This document shows positions 19,290 to 27,924 of a DNA stretch of 36,413 nucleotides, one piece after another. Origin of the DNA: Burkholderiales bacterium (lineage in GTDB: Bacteria > Pseudomonadota > Gammaproteobacteria > Burkholderiales > Burkholderiaceae_E); the NCBI GenBank assembly GCA_017307915.1, contig JAFKGG010000388.1, forward strand, positions 1-36,413, written 5' to 3'. The notes beneath the pieces are model-generated. The model did no database searches, had not been told where the DNA came from, and saw nothing but the letters and a program-made list of their open reading frames with translations. Every line of letters begins with the position of its first letter. Position 1 is the stretch's first letter. Both the position numbers and the translations under genes were made by a program.

Positions 19290-20183
19290 ATGCACCTGGA
19301 TCCGACTTCGCTGCGTCTTTTCATCAGCGCGATCGAGGAACGAACGATCGCCGGCGCCGACGGACGCGAGCACATCGCGGCGGCCGCCGTCAGCAAACGC
19401 ATCAGCGAACTCGAAGCCGCGCTCGACACGCCGCTGCTGGTGCGCACCAACAAGGGCATCGTGCCGACCAATGCCGGCCTGGCCCTGTCGGGCATGGCGC
19501 GGCGCGCGTTGCGCGAACTCGACGAGATCGCGGCATCGATGCGCGAGTATTCGAGCGGCGTGCGCGGGTTGGTTCGCGTCAGCGCCAACATCTCGGTGCT
19601 GACGCAGTTCCTGCCGCAGGACATCGCCTCGTTCTCGGCCCGCTACCCCAAGGTGCAACTGAGTCTGGATGAGCAGGTCACGCCGGCGATCGTCAAGGCC
19701 GTGCATGAAAACGCCGCCGACGTCGGTCTGTGCTCGGGCATCGTTCCCGACCTGGACGTCGAAGTGCTGCCGTATCGGAAAGACAAGCTGGCGTTGATCG
19801 TGCCCAAAGGGCACTCGCTGCTGGCGCGCCGGCGCGGCTTTCGGTTCGCCGAGGCGCTGGCCCATGAGTTCATCGGCTTGCATGTGGGCAGCGCGATCAA
19901 CCAGATCGTGGCGGCGGCGGCGCTTGAATTCAAACGGCCGGCGCGCTTCAAGATGCAGGTTACCGGCTTCGATACGCAGTGTTTCATGATCAGCGCCGGC
20001 CTGGGGGTCGGCGTGCTGCCGCAGGCGATCGCGCAGCGTTATTCGAAGATCTTCGACATCGGCATCCTGCCCATTGACGAGCCGTGGGCCGAACGGCAGT
20101 TGCAGATCTGCGTGCGTTCGTTCGAGGCACTGCCGCGGGCGGCGAAGTTGTTCGTCGAGCATTTGCGGGGTGAGGAACTATGA
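19290..20183 (+). CDS. LysR-family transcriptional regulator (LysR-2)
   Basis: The 297-residue protein has a LysR DNA-binding domain in its first 65 residues ([35 protein letters not shown], then [14 protein letters not shown]) and a co-inducer domain from about 90. The first helix-turn segment is a few residues longer than in typical LysR proteins. The ATG at 19290 ([11 protein letters not shown]) was chosen by domain start; an ATG at 19185 would add 35 residues encoded by the control region, and no good ribosome site precedes 19290. It is divergent from the CoA-transferase/lyase pair, its probable target. Its stop overlaps the mnmE start by ATGA, so mnmE translation may depend on this gene. 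Confidence 0.88.
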   Translation: MHLDPTSLRLFISAIEERTIAGADGREHIAAAAVSKRISELEAALDTPLLVRTNKGIVPTNAGLALSGMARRALRELDEIAASMREYSSGVRGLVRVSANISVLTQFLPQDIASFSARYPKVQLSLDEQVTPAIVKAVHENAADVGLCSGIVPDLDVEVLPYRKDKLALIVPKGHSLLARRRGFRFAEALAHEFIGLHVGSAINQIVAAAALEFKRPARFKMQVTGFDTQCFMISAGLGVGVLPQAIAQRYSKIFDIGILPIDEPWAERQLQICVRSFEALPRAAKLFVEHLRGEEL

Positions 20184-21712
20184 GGGTGCTCGCTGCGGGC
20201 GCTGGCGCGGGCCAGCCGCCGATTGCCGCCATCGCCACGGCGCCCGGGCGCGGCGGCATCGGCGTCGTACGCGTGTCGGGCGCGGGATTGGTGCCAATCA
20301 TGTCGGCCGTGCTCGGGCGTAAACCGGCGCCGCGGCATGCGACTTACGGACCGTTCCTGACTGCGGACGGCGAGGCGATCGACCACGGCATCGCGCTGTT
20401 CTTTCCAGCACCGCATTCCTACACCGGCGAAGACGTGCTCGAGCTGCAGGGCCACGGCGGCCCGGTGGTGATGCAACTGCTGTTGCGGCGCGTGCTCGAG
20501 GCAGGGCACGCATTGGGCATTCGTCTGGCCGAGCCCGGCGAGTTCACGCAGCGCGCGTTCCTGAACGACAAGCTCGACCTGGCGCAGGCCGAGGCGGTGG
20601 CCGATCTGATCGATGCCAGCACCGAGCAGGCGGCGCGTTCGGCCACGCGCTCCTTGTCGGGCGAGTTTTCGCACTTGGTGCATGCCTTGGTCGAACGCCT
20701 GATCGATCTGCGCATGCTGGTCGAGGCAACACTCGATTTTCCCGAGGAAGAGATCGATTTCCTGGAAGCCGCTGACGCGCGCGGCCGGTTGGCCGGAGTG
20801 CGAGCCGATCTGGATGCCTTGCTGATGCAGGCGCGGCGCGGCGCATTGCTGCGCGAGGGGTTGAACGTGGTGCTGCTGGGCGAGCCGAACGTGGGCAAGA
20901 GTTCGCTGCTCAACGCGCTGGCCGGCGCCGAGGTGGCGATCGTGACGCCGATCGCCGGCACCACGCGCGATCGCATCGCGCAGGCGATCCAGATCGACGG
21001 CGTGCCGCTGAACATCATCGATACCGCGGGGCTGCGCGAGACCAGCGACGAGATCGAGCGGCTCGGTATTGCGCGCACTTGGGCCGAGGCGGCGAAGGCG
21101 GATGTGGTGCTGCATCTGCTGGATGCGCGGCAGGTGGTAGCGGTGAATGGTGCAGGCGCAGACACGGATACCGGCACGCTTGCCCGCGATGACGCGGCGC
21201 AGGCGATCGAAGATGAGCTGGAACGGCGGCTGGCGCGCGCGGTGCCGCGGCTGCGCGTTTACAACAAGGTGGATCTGTTGCCTGGAGAGCTGGCGGCCAG
21301 GCGTATGAGTGGTTCGCATGCCGCCGATGCCAGATCGGCAGCGCGAACGAGTGAAGAAGAAGCTTGTGCTGGCCGTGCCGGCTCAGCGTTCGGCGTTATT
21401 TCCGAACTATGGCTGTCGGCCAAGACCGGCGAGGGTTTGGAAACGTTGCGCCGACAACTGCTCGAACTGGCCGGCTGGCAGGCAGGCGGCGAATCGACGT
21501 TCATCGCGCGCGAGCGGCATCTGGTGGCTTTGCGCGCCGCGGCTACGCACTTGGCCGAGGCCGATGCGCATGCGCGTCAGCGGGCGCAGCAGCTGGATCT
21601 GTTTGCCGAGGAGCTGCGCTTGGCGCAGGAGCGGTTGAATGAGATCACTGGCGAGTTTTCGGCGGATGACTTGCTGGGGGTGATCTTTAGCCGGTTTTGT
21701 ATCGGGAAGTGA
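20180..21712 (+). CDS. mnmE: tRNA modification GTPase MnmE (TrmE)
   Basis: MnmE works with MnmG to modify U34 of certain tRNAs (5-carboxymethylaminomethyluridine pathway). The protein has an N-terminal folate-binding domain ([20 protein letters not shown] near 15-34), a helical domain and an inserted GTPase domain. The latter shows G1 GEPNVGKS at 234-241, IAGTTRD at 258-264, DTAG at 281-284 and NKVD at 362-365. It ends with the required C-terminal C-I-G-K (507-510). At 510 residues it exceeds the usual 450-460, with extra material in the GTPase domain near 320-345 and 372-405 (before SAKTG at 413). The ATG overlaps the stop of LysR-2. mnmG is not in the window. Confidence 0.97.
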   Translation: MRVLAAGAGAGQPPIAAIATAPGRGGIGVVRVSGAGLVPIMSAVLGRKPAPRHATYGPFLTADGEAIDHGIALFFPAPHSYTGEDVLELQGHGGPVVMQLLLRRVLEAGHALGIRLAEPGEFTQRAFLNDKLDLAQAEAVADLIDASTEQAARSATRSLSGEFSHLVHALVERLIDLRMLVEATLDFPEEEIDFLEAADARGRLAGVRADLDALLMQARRGALLREGLNVVLLGEPNVGKSSLLNALAGAEVAIVTPIAGTTRDRIAQAIQIDGVPLNIIDTAGLRETSDEIERLGIARTWAEAAKADVVLHLLDARQVVAVNGAGADTDTGTLARDDAAQAIEDELERRLARAVPRLRVYNKVDLLPGELAARRMSGSHAADARSAARTSEEEACAGRAGSAFGVISELWLSAKTGEGLETLRRQLLELAGWQAGGESTFIARERHLVALRAAATHLAEADAHARQRAQQLDLFAEELRLAQERLNEITGEFSADDLLGVIFSRFCIGK

Positions 21713-21773
21713 TTTGATATCCGTGAACATCCATTGAAACCGGGATCAGGATACACCGACGCTCGCCCGGCGC

Positions 21774-22988
21774 TCATGACCCGACCCAGTGCATCACCGG
21801 ACGCGACAAGAAATCCTCGACCGATACCCCATCGCCCCCCACCAGCAGCGTCCGATGCACCTTGAACTCCTGAGCGAACGCGGCGCTACCGGCATGGGCC
21901 AGGGGCGCACGGCCGCTCTTGACCTCGATAGCCGTGAGCCGCCGACCCGCCTTCACGACGAAATCCACGTCCTGGTTGCGTTCGCGCCAGTAGTAAAGCT
22001 CGCATTCCCGGGCCGCTGCGGCATTGGCGAGATGCGCACCCACGGCCGATTCCACCAGACGCCCCCAGAACTCGCGATCTGCGCGTGCCTCGGTAAGCGA
22101 CAGGCCGGACGTAGCCGTCATGAGCGCCGTGTTGAGCACTTGCAGCTTGGGGCTGGAGCCGCGCTGCCGAGCGGTATCACCCGCGTACTTGGGCAAGCCA
22201 CGCACCATTCCCGCGCCGGCGAGCAGATCCAGATAGTGCGCCAGCGTGGTGGTGTTGCCGGCATCCTGTAGCTGGCCCAGCATCTTGGTGTAAGAAAGCA
22301 CCTGTCCTGAGTAATGACAGGCCAGGTCGAACAGCCGGCGCAGCAGCGCTGGTTTGTCGACCCGCGACAGCAGCAGCACGTCGCGGGCGATCGAGGTTTC
22401 GATCAGGCTGTCGGCGACATAGCGCGACCAGCGCGTCGGCTCGTCGATAAGCGGCGCCGCACCCGGATAGCCGCCGTGGAAGAGATATTGATCCAGCGAC
22501 CAGCCGAAGGCCTCGCGCATTTCTGCGAACGGCCAGTGCGGCAGATGCAGCGTCTCGAAACGACCCGCAAGACTTTCCGTCAATCCAGAGGCAATCAGCA
22601 GGGGCGCTGACCCGAGCAGCACCACTTTAAGCGGGCGTTTTGCGCGCGTATCCTCATCCCACAGGCGCTTGACCGTTTCCGACCATGCCGGAATCTTCTG
22701 CACTTCGTCGAGTACCAGCAGGGCGCCGCTGTTGCCCGACGTGGCCGCTTCGAGGCGGGCCGCTTCCCATTGCTGGCTGATCCAGTCGGCTGCGCGCAGC
22801 GTGGGCTCGTCAGCACTGGCATAGCGTACTGGCGCGCTCAGCCGCTCCGTGACCTGCTGCACCAGGGTGGACTTGCCCACCTGTCGCGGGCCTGTCACAA
22901 CCTGCATGAACCGGCGCGGTTCAGCCAAGCGTTTGGCCAGGGTTCCGGCCTGAGGGCGCTGGAAGGGGGGTTTCGTTTTACTCACCAT
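21774..22988 (-). CDS. AAA-family ATPase with C-terminal DUF4143 domain
   Basis: The 404-residue protein has an N-terminal P-loop ATPase: Walker A GPRQVGKST at 33-41, Walker B LLVLDEVQK at 90-98, and VVLLGSAPLLIASGLTESLAGR, the sensor and arginine region typical of this group. The C-terminal DUF4143 part ends in a nuclease-like motif, D-V-D-F-V-V-K then A-I-E-V-K-S-G, resembling PD-(D/E)XK enzymes. Proteins of this type are widespread and mobile among bacteria and archaea, and their function is not established. The ATG lies inside a 40-bp composite palindrome, which suggests self-regulation or a mobile-unit end. It faces mnmE tail to tail and lies downstream of the flavin reductase gene in the same direction. 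Confidence 0.9.
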   Translation of the reverse strand: MVSKTKPPFQRPQAGTLAKRLAEPRRFMQVVTGPRQVGKSTLVQQVTERLSAPVRYASADEPTLRAADWISQQWEAARLEAATSGNSGALLVLDEVQKIPAWSETVKRLWDEDTRAKRPLKVVLLGSAPLLIASGLTESLAGRFETLHLPHWPFAEMREAFGWSLDQYLFHGGYPGAAPLIDEPTRWSRYVADSLIETSIARDVLLLSRVDKPALLRRLFDLACHYSGQVLSYTKMLGQLQDAGNTTTLAHYLDLLAGAGMVRGLPKYAGDTARQRGSSPKLQVLNTALMTATSGLSLTEARADREFWGRLVESAVGAHLANAAAARECELYYWRERNQDVDFVVKAGRRLTAIEVKSGRAPLAHAGSAAFAQEFKVHRTLLVGGDGVSVEDFLSRPVMHWVGS

Positions 22989-23018
22989 ATTGAGTAATTT
23001 TACTCAATATGGTGAGTA
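22979..23018. repeat. 40-bp composite palindrome over the start codon of the AAA/DUF4143 gene
   Basis: Two perfect 19-base arms (22979-22997 and 23000-23018) flank a 2-base centre. Each arm contains TACTCA and TGAGTA as an inner inverted repeat: TACTCACCATATTGAGTA at 22979-22996 and TACTCAATATGGTGAGTA at 23001-23018. The site thus has four TACTCA/TGAGTA half-sites. It is AT-rich in a GC-rich region. The ATG of the ATPase (22988-22986) and its next two codons lie inside the left arm, so a bound protein or an RNA hairpin would block initiation. Confidence 0.9.
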
Positions 23019-23082
23019 CCGAAAAGAATCTCCCGGGTAATCGGCTCCTGCGCTACCCGATGCCTCTCTGCCCGCACCCACC

Positions 23083-23880
23083 TTACTCCGGCCCCACCTC
23101 ACTCAACCGATGCGTCACCGCATTGAAATGCACCACCGGGTTGACCGCATTGCAGGTCGTCTTGCGGATCTTGCCGACCACCATGCGGTGCGTACCGATC
23201 GACTGCGTGAAAACGATGTCGCATTCCATGCTGGCCAGCGCGTCGGCCAGCACCGGCAGGCTGGCCAGGCCCTCGCGCCAGTTGCCGACGGTGAAGCGCT
23301 CGGGGCCCTGGGCGCGCTTGAGGAATGCGCTCATCACGTCGCTGTGCGTCTCGCCGATCACGTTGGCGACGAAGCGGCCGCTGGCCAGCAGCGTGGGGTA
23401 GCACGATGAATTCTGGTTGATGAAGAAACCCACCAGCGGCGGCTCGGCCGAGATCGACGTGAGGCTGGAGACGACGATGCCGGCCACCGCTTCGCCGGTG
23501 CCGGTGGTGATGACGCTGATGCCGGCCGGCAGCGCGCGCATGGCCGTCTTGAACTCGTCGAGCGTGACCACCTCTTCGGCCTCGTTCGGCGTGATGTGGG
23601 CACGAACCTCGCCGCGTTCGTCGACCCAGCCGGCGCGCGTGGCGTAATCGATCATCTTCGTGAAGCCGGCTTCCCAGTCCGGCTCGCCGGCGTGGCTGGA
23701 CAGAAAGCGCAGGATGGCCGGCGCGAGCCGCACGTGCTGCTCGTCTTCGCGCCGGCCGATGCGGGCGATCGACCGGTTGAGCTGATCTTCGGATTGCGCG
23801 TCGATCAGCACGTCGAGACGGCGGAAATCCTTCGCGTCGCGCAGCGCGATGGCGCCGGAATTGGTCAGGTGCAGGCGCAT
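23083..23880 (-). CDS. Flavin reductase-like protein with N-terminal helical extension
   Basis: The 265-residue protein has a C-terminal flavin reductase (HpaC/DIM6-NTAB type) domain, about 108-262. Signs are MRALPAGISVITT, GIVVSSLTSISAEPPLVGFFIN (134-155) and GTHRMVVGKI (229-238). Such enzymes supply reduced FMN or FAD to a partner monooxygenase. About 105 residues precede the domain and are not part of the minimal fold; they look helical and may bind the partner (inference). A strong GGAGG ribosome site fixes the ATG at 23880. The luciferase-like monooxygenase gene lies 49 bases upstream, so the two probably form a two-component flavin-dependent monooxygenase. Confidence 0.88.
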   Translation of the reverse strand: MRLHLTNSGAIALRDAKDFRRLDVLIDAQSEDQLNRSIARIGRREDEQHVRLAPAILRFLSSHAGEPDWEAGFTKMIDYATRAGWVDERGEVRAHITPNEAEEVVTLDEFKTAMRALPAGISVITTGTGEAVAGIVVSSLTSISAEPPLVGFFINQNSSCYPTLLASGRFVANVIGETHSDVMSAFLKRAQGPERFTVGNWREGLASLPVLADALASMECDIVFTQSIGTHRMVVGKIRKTTCNAVNPVVHFNAVTHRLSEVGPE

Positions 23881-23929
23881 GTCGCCTCCGCGGGCGTGGC
23901 GACACGCCCTGAAACTTTCATTGGCTAGA

Positions 23930-24994
23930 TTATGCAGCCAATGCCTGGCGGCCGAGTTCCTTGCGCACGGCCGGGATGATCCGGCTGCCCCACAGCTCGA
24001 TCTGCTTGAGCATGGTCTTCTGGTCGAAGTCGCCGAGCTGGGTCTGCAGCGCGATGTGCTTGGGCCGCAGGATGCTGATCTCTTTCAGCAGCTTGTCGAT
24101 CACTTCATTGACTGAACCTACCGGCAGATTCTGGCGCAGCTGCTCGATGCTGAGGTCGGTTTCGAACGGCACTTCCTTGATCATGTAGCCGTCTTCGGAT
24201 TGGTAGCGGCGGTACTTCAGGCTTTCCGAAATGCGTCGCTGGAAGCGCGCGTTGTCCAGGTAGCTGTCGATCTCGGCGGCGTTGTCCGATGCGTAGCCGC
24301 AGCGCAGGAAGCCGAACTTCACGTCGCGGTCGAGATCCCTGCCGGCGTCGGCGGCGATCTTCTCCAGGCGGCCGCGCAGGTCGGTGATGGCGGGGGCGCC
24401 GTTCAGCAGCGAGGTAACGAACAGATTGTGGTTTTCGCGCACGGCGCGGGCCAGCGTCAACGGGTTGCCCGACGTCACCCAGATCGGCGGCAGCGGCTGC
24501 TGGATCGGCCGGATGGCAATCGAGCTCGGCGGGAGCCGCAGGTACTTGCCTTCGTACTGGAAGGTCTTCTGCGTCAGCGCCATCGGCAGGATGTCGAGGA
24601 ACTCGTTGTAGATCGCGCCGGCTTCAGCCAGATTGGTGCCGAAGCGCTCGAACTCGAATTCCTGGTAGCCCGAGCCGACGCCAAGTTCGAGGCGGCCGTC
24701 GGATACCGTATCGACGTAGCCGACCTCGGCCATGAAGCGCGCCGGATGGTACAGCGGCAGGATGCAGACGGCCGTGCCGAGGCGGATCGTCTTGGTCTTG
24801 CCGGCGGCATGCGCCACGGCCATCAGCGGCGACGGCGACAACGAGTAGTTGTTGAAGTGATGCTCGGCGTACCAGGCAGTATTGAAGCCGGCCTGCTCGG
24901 CCACGACGGTCTGCTCGATCGAGTTGTGGATGACCTCGGCAGAAGACTGGTGATAGCCACGTTGCTGAGCGAGGATGAAAACGCCGAATTCCAT
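23930..24994 (-). CDS. Luciferase-like (LLM class) flavin-dependent monooxygenase
   Basis: The 354-residue TIM-barrel protein opens MEFGVFILAQ and shows the bacterial-luciferase pattern: FNTAWYAEHHFNNY (37-50), TKTIRLGTAVCILPLYHPARFMAEVGYVD (67-95), GRLELGVGSGYQ (100-111) and PIWVTSGNPLTLARA near 170-184. Members use reduced flavin from a separate reductase and oxygen to oxidise ketones, sulfonates, aromatic or alkane substrates. It is followed by the flavin reductase gene and is divergent from LysR-3 across 116 bases, its probable regulator. GGAG lies 9 bases before the ATG. The substrate is not evident. Confidence 0.92.
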   Translation of the reverse strand: MEFGVFILAQQRGYHQSSAEVIHNSIEQTVVAEQAGFNTAWYAEHHFNNYSLSPSPLMAVAHAAGKTKTIRLGTAVCILPLYHPARFMAEVGYVDTVSDGRLELGVGSGYQEFEFERFGTNLAEAGAIYNEFLDILPMALTQKTFQYEGKYLRLPPSSIAIRPIQQPLPPIWVTSGNPLTLARAVRENHNLFVTSLLNGAPAITDLRGRLEKIAADAGRDLDRDVKFGFLRCGYASDNAAEIDSYLDNARFQRRISESLKYRRYQSEDGYMIKEVPFETDLSIEQLRQNLPVGSVNEVIDKLLKEISILRPKHIALQTQLGDFDQKTMLKQIELWGSRIIPAVRKELGRQALAA

Positions 24995-25110
24995 GCGGGG
25001 TGTCTCCGAAGAGGGCTTGGGTTTTGGTTTGCGCAGCGATTCTAGGATTCGCTACCATGAGCCGGAATAGCAGGAATCAGCGGTTCTGTACTGCGTTTTC
25101 CGGAGAGATG
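24995..25110. promoter_or_regulatory. Divergent control region between LLM monooxygenase and LysR-3
   Basis: This 116-base region has an inverted repeat AGCGA-N9-TCGCT (25035-25053), centred on a CTAG-containing near-palindrome. Its size and divergent position fit a LysR operator, but short symmetric sequences arise by chance. GGAG (25102-25105) before the ATG at 25111 is the LysR-3 ribosome site. No convincing promoter hexamers were found. Confidence 0.35.
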
Positions 25111-26061
25111 ATGGATCGCCTTCGCGCAATGGAGTACTTCCTCTCGATCTCGCGCACGCAGAGTTTCTCCGAGACGGCCCGTCAGTTCGGCGCGTCGGCC
25201 ACTTCGGTGTCGCGGATGATCTCGGATTTCGAAGAGGAGCTGAAGGTCAAGCTGCTGCTGCGTTCGACGCGCCAGGTCGTGCTCACCGAAGCCGGCCAGG
25301 AATACGCGCGCCAGCTCGAAGGCATCCTGTGGAGCATCAACGAGGCGCGCAACAGCATCACCGAGATTCGCTCGGCGCCGCGCGGCACTTTGCGCGTGCA
25401 TTCGCGGGCGATGTTCGGCGTCGGCGTGCTGCCGCCCTTGATCGCGGAGTTTCGCCGGCGCTATCCCGACATTCACGTCGAGCTGATGCTGTCCGAGGCC
25501 AAGGCCGATCTGCGCCGCCAGCAGCTCGACATCGACTTTCGCATCTCGCCGCCGGTGGAAGCGGGCGTCAAGCGCCGCATCCTGTTTCGCAGCGAGCGTC
25601 ATCTGGTCGCGTCGCCCGCTTATGTGGCGGCGATGCCGCCGCTGGCCGCGCCGGCCGACATCGTGCGGCAGCAGTGCCTGGCGTATGCCTTGCCCGGCGA
25701 CCAGTACGTATGGCGCTTCAAGACCGCGTCGGGCGTCGAGGAAATCGCCATCAAGCCGCGTCATCTGGCCAACAGCGGCCTGGTGCTGCGGGAGCTGGCC
25801 CGGCTCGGCGAAGGCATCGCGCTGCTCGACGACTACACGGTGGCGCGCGCCATCGCCCATGGCGAGCTGGTTCGGCTGATGCCGGAATATCGCGTCACCA
25901 ACACCACGTTCGAGGAAGGCATGTTCGCCACCATCCTCGACACGCCGATGATCCCGGCGAAGGTCCGGCTGTTTCTCGACTTCGTCGCCGATCACGTGGC
26001 GGGTGAGGAACTGCGTTTCTCGGCCTACAGCGGCGCCAGCCGGCATAGCGACGGCGCGTAG
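25111..26061 (+). CDS. LysR-family transcriptional regulator (LysR-3)
   Basis: The 316-residue protein begins MDRLRAMEYFLSISRTQSFSETARQFGASATSVSR, a clear LysR winged helix-turn-helix, followed by LLLRSTRQVVLTEAGQEY and a co-inducer-binding domain from about 90. Two adjacent ATG codons occur (25108 and 25111); the second is 5 bases from GGAG and was preferred. A far upstream in-frame start at 25000 adds sequence without family features. It is divergent from the monooxygenase/reductase pair, and control of that pair is inferred. The 3' end overlaps that of the convergent SMP-30-like gene by 37 bases. Confidence 0.92.
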   Translation: MDRLRAMEYFLSISRTQSFSETARQFGASATSVSRMISDFEEELKVKLLLRSTRQVVLTEAGQEYARQLEGILWSINEARNSITEIRSAPRGTLRVHSRAMFGVGVLPPLIAEFRRRYPDIHVELMLSEAKADLRRQQLDIDFRISPPVEAGVKRRILFRSERHLVASPAYVAAMPPLAAPADIVRQQCLAYALPGDQYVWRFKTASGVEEIAIKPRHLANSGLVLRELARLGEGIALLDDYTVARAIAHGELVRLMPEYRVTNTTFEEGMFATILDTPMIPAKVRLFLDFVADHVAGEELRFSAYSGASRHSDGA

Positions 26062-26927
26062 CCGCGAAAGCCGCATCCGCGCACGCGCAGCACGGCGCCG
26101 TCGAGCGGTCCGTCGCCGCGCAGCCGGCCGCTGTCGCGAATCGACGTGACGAACAGCTCCGTCATCCGGGGTCCGCCGAAGCACAGCGACGTCGGGTGCG
26201 TCAGCGGAACGTCGATGCGATGCGTGAGCGTGCCGTCGGGCGCGAAGCGGGCCACAGCGCTGGCATGCACCAGCGCCGTCCACAAGCCGCCCTCGGTGTC
26301 GAAGCAGCAGCCGTCCGGCGCTGAATCGAAAGACTGCGTCGTGATGAAAGTGCGCCGATCGACGAGGCCGCCGTCGCCATCGAAGGCATACGACACGATC
26401 AGCCGCTGCGCGCTGTCGCAGACGTAGAGCCGGCCATCGAGCGGGCTCACGCGCGGGCCGTTGACGACGCCGAAGCCCCGATCCAGCTTGCGCAGGCGGC
26501 CGTCGGGCGAGAGCCGGTAAAGGCCGCCCAGCGGCGCCTCGCCGGGTTCGCGGAACACATGCATGGTGCCGACGACGAAGCTGCCGTCGGTCAACGCGGT
26601 GCCGTCGTTCAGGCGCAGGTTCGGGTGGCTGTCGTCGATGCGGGCAATGCGTTCGAGCGCGCCGCTGCGCGGATCGACCAGCGCGATCTCTTCCTTCAAG
26701 GCCACGACCAGGCGACCGTCGTGATTGAAGGCGAACGAGCCGGTCGGCGGCGGCACGTCGATGCGCGAGGCCTGGCCCGACGACGGGTCCATCGCATGGA
26801 CGATGCCGCGCCGGCAGTCCATGAACCACAGGCGGGCATCCTCGGTGTTCCACAATGGGCATTCGCCGAGGTCGGCGGTGATCGTGCCGATGCGTTCGAT
26901 CGATGGAGTCATCGAGCCCGCCGGCAT
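26025..26927 (-). CDS. SMP-30/gluconolactonase-like lactone hydrolase
   Basis: The 300-residue six-bladed beta-propeller keeps the residues that bind metal and substrate in SMP-30 and gluconolactonases: Glu22 in GECPLW, Asn156 in VVNG and Asp205 in APDG as metal ligands; Arg105 and Asn107 in RLNDG for the substrate. These enzymes open aldono- or other lactones. Here the usual RPNDG reads RLNDG and NGLAFSPD reads NGPRVSPLD. The start is uncertain: 26927 is the first ATG, while an ATG at 26912 has a GGCGGG before it. It follows the Bug-2 gene by 7 bases, so the two are probably an operon for uptake and opening of a lactone (inference). Its end overlaps the convergent LysR-3 gene. Confidence 0.88.
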   Translation of the reverse strand: MPAGSMTPSIERIGTITADLGECPLWNTEDARLWFMDCRRGIVHAMDPSSGQASRIDVPPPTGSFAFNHDGRLVVALKEEIALVDPRSGALERIARIDDSHPNLRLNDGTALTDGSFVVGTMHVFREPGEAPLGGLYRLSPDGRLRKLDRGFGVVNGPRVSPLDGRLYVCDSAQRLIVSYAFDGDGGLVDRRTFITTQSFDSAPDGCCFDTEGGLWTALVHASAVARFAPDGTLTHRIDVPLTHPTSLCFGGPRMTELFVTSIRDSGRLRGDGPLDGAVLRVRGCGFRGYAPSLCRLAPL

Positions 26928-26934
26928 CGATGCG

Positions 26935-27924
26935 TCAGCCGTTGAGGACGATATTGTTTTCCTTGATGATGCGGCCCCAGAAGCGGCGATCCCATTCCAG
27001 TTGCGCGTCGAGCGCCTCGGGGCCGCCGGCCTTCAGCGTCTGGCCGTTGGTTGCCAGCAGATCGCGGAAGCTCTTCGACTGCACGACCTGCAGCGCGGCA
27101 TTGGAGATGGCGCGCACGGTTTCCATCGGCGTGCCTTTTGGCGCGTGCAGCGCCGTCCAGTACGAGGCGATCAGGTCGGGGTAGCCCAGTTCGGCCACGC
27201 ACGGGATGTCGGGGAACGAGGGATCGCGCTTTTCGGTCGTCAGCGCCAGGATCTTCAGGTCACCGCGCTTCTGGAACTCGACCAGCGAGATCGGCGTGGC
27301 GACGCTGAAATCGCCGCTGCCGCCGATCATGTCGGTGATGGCGGCCGCATTGCTGCGGTAGGGCACCGGAATCAGCGGCATGCCCAGGCGCTTGGTCAGC
27401 ATCAGGCCGTAGAGTTCGCTGACGCTGCCCGGGCCGAAGGTGCCGTAGCGCAGCGGACCGTGCTTCTTCGCGTATTCGACCAGCTCGTTCACGTTGTTCA
27501 CCTTCAGGCGCGAGGCCACGGTGAGCGTGAGCATGCCGTCGAACAGCATGGCCACCGACTGGAAGCTGTCGAGGTTGAAGGCGAGCGAAGGCCGCATCAT
27601 CACGTTCAGCGACACCGGCCCGGTGCCGCCCATCAGGATGGTCGAGCCGTCGGCCGGCGAGCGCGCGACGTGGGTCGCCGCGATGATGCCGTTGCCGCCG
27701 GGGCGATTCTCGACGATGACGTTGCGGTTCAGGATCGGGCTCATGCCCGAGGCCAGCATGCGGGCGAACGCATCGCTGGCGGTGCCGCCCGGCGCATACG
27801 GCACGACGATCGAGAGCGGCTTGCTTTCGGACGTTTGCGCCCGAAGCGGGAGGCTGGCGGTGCTGAGGCTGGCGGCGGCGCCGGCTAGACCGGCAATCAC
27901 TCGGCGGCGGTCGTTACGAGCCAT
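26935..27924 (-). CDS. Bug-family (TctC-like) periplasmic solute-binding receptor (Bug-2)
   Basis: The 329-residue protein starts MARNDRRRVIAGLAGAAAS, a signal peptide with a twin-arginine-like RRR, cut probably after LPLRA near residue 29. The mature part shows PLSIVVPYAPGGTASD, VENRPGGNGIIAATHVARSPADG and FPDIPCVAELGYPD, all typical of Bug receptors. It should bind an organic acid or related solute in the periplasm. No TctA/TctB genes are nearby. It is the first gene of a two-gene operon with the SMP-30-like lactonase and is divergent from the enoyl-CoA hydratase operon across 254 bases, suggesting a common substrate (inference). Confidence 0.93.
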   Translation of the reverse strand: MARNDRRRVIAGLAGAAASLSTASLPLRAQTSESKPLSIVVPYAPGGTASDAFARMLASGMSPILNRNVIVENRPGGNGIIAATHVARSPADGSTILMGGTGPVSLNVMMRPSLAFNLDSFQSVAMLFDGMLTLTVASRLKVNNVNELVEYAKKHGPLRYGTFGPGSVSELYGLMLTKRLGMPLIPVPYRSNAAAITDMIGGSGDFSVATPISLVEFQKRGDLKILALTTEKRDPSFPDIPCVAELGYPDLIASYWTALHAPKGTPMETVRAISNAALQVVQSKSFRDLLATNGQTLKAGGPEALDAQLEWDRRFWGRIIKENNIVLNG

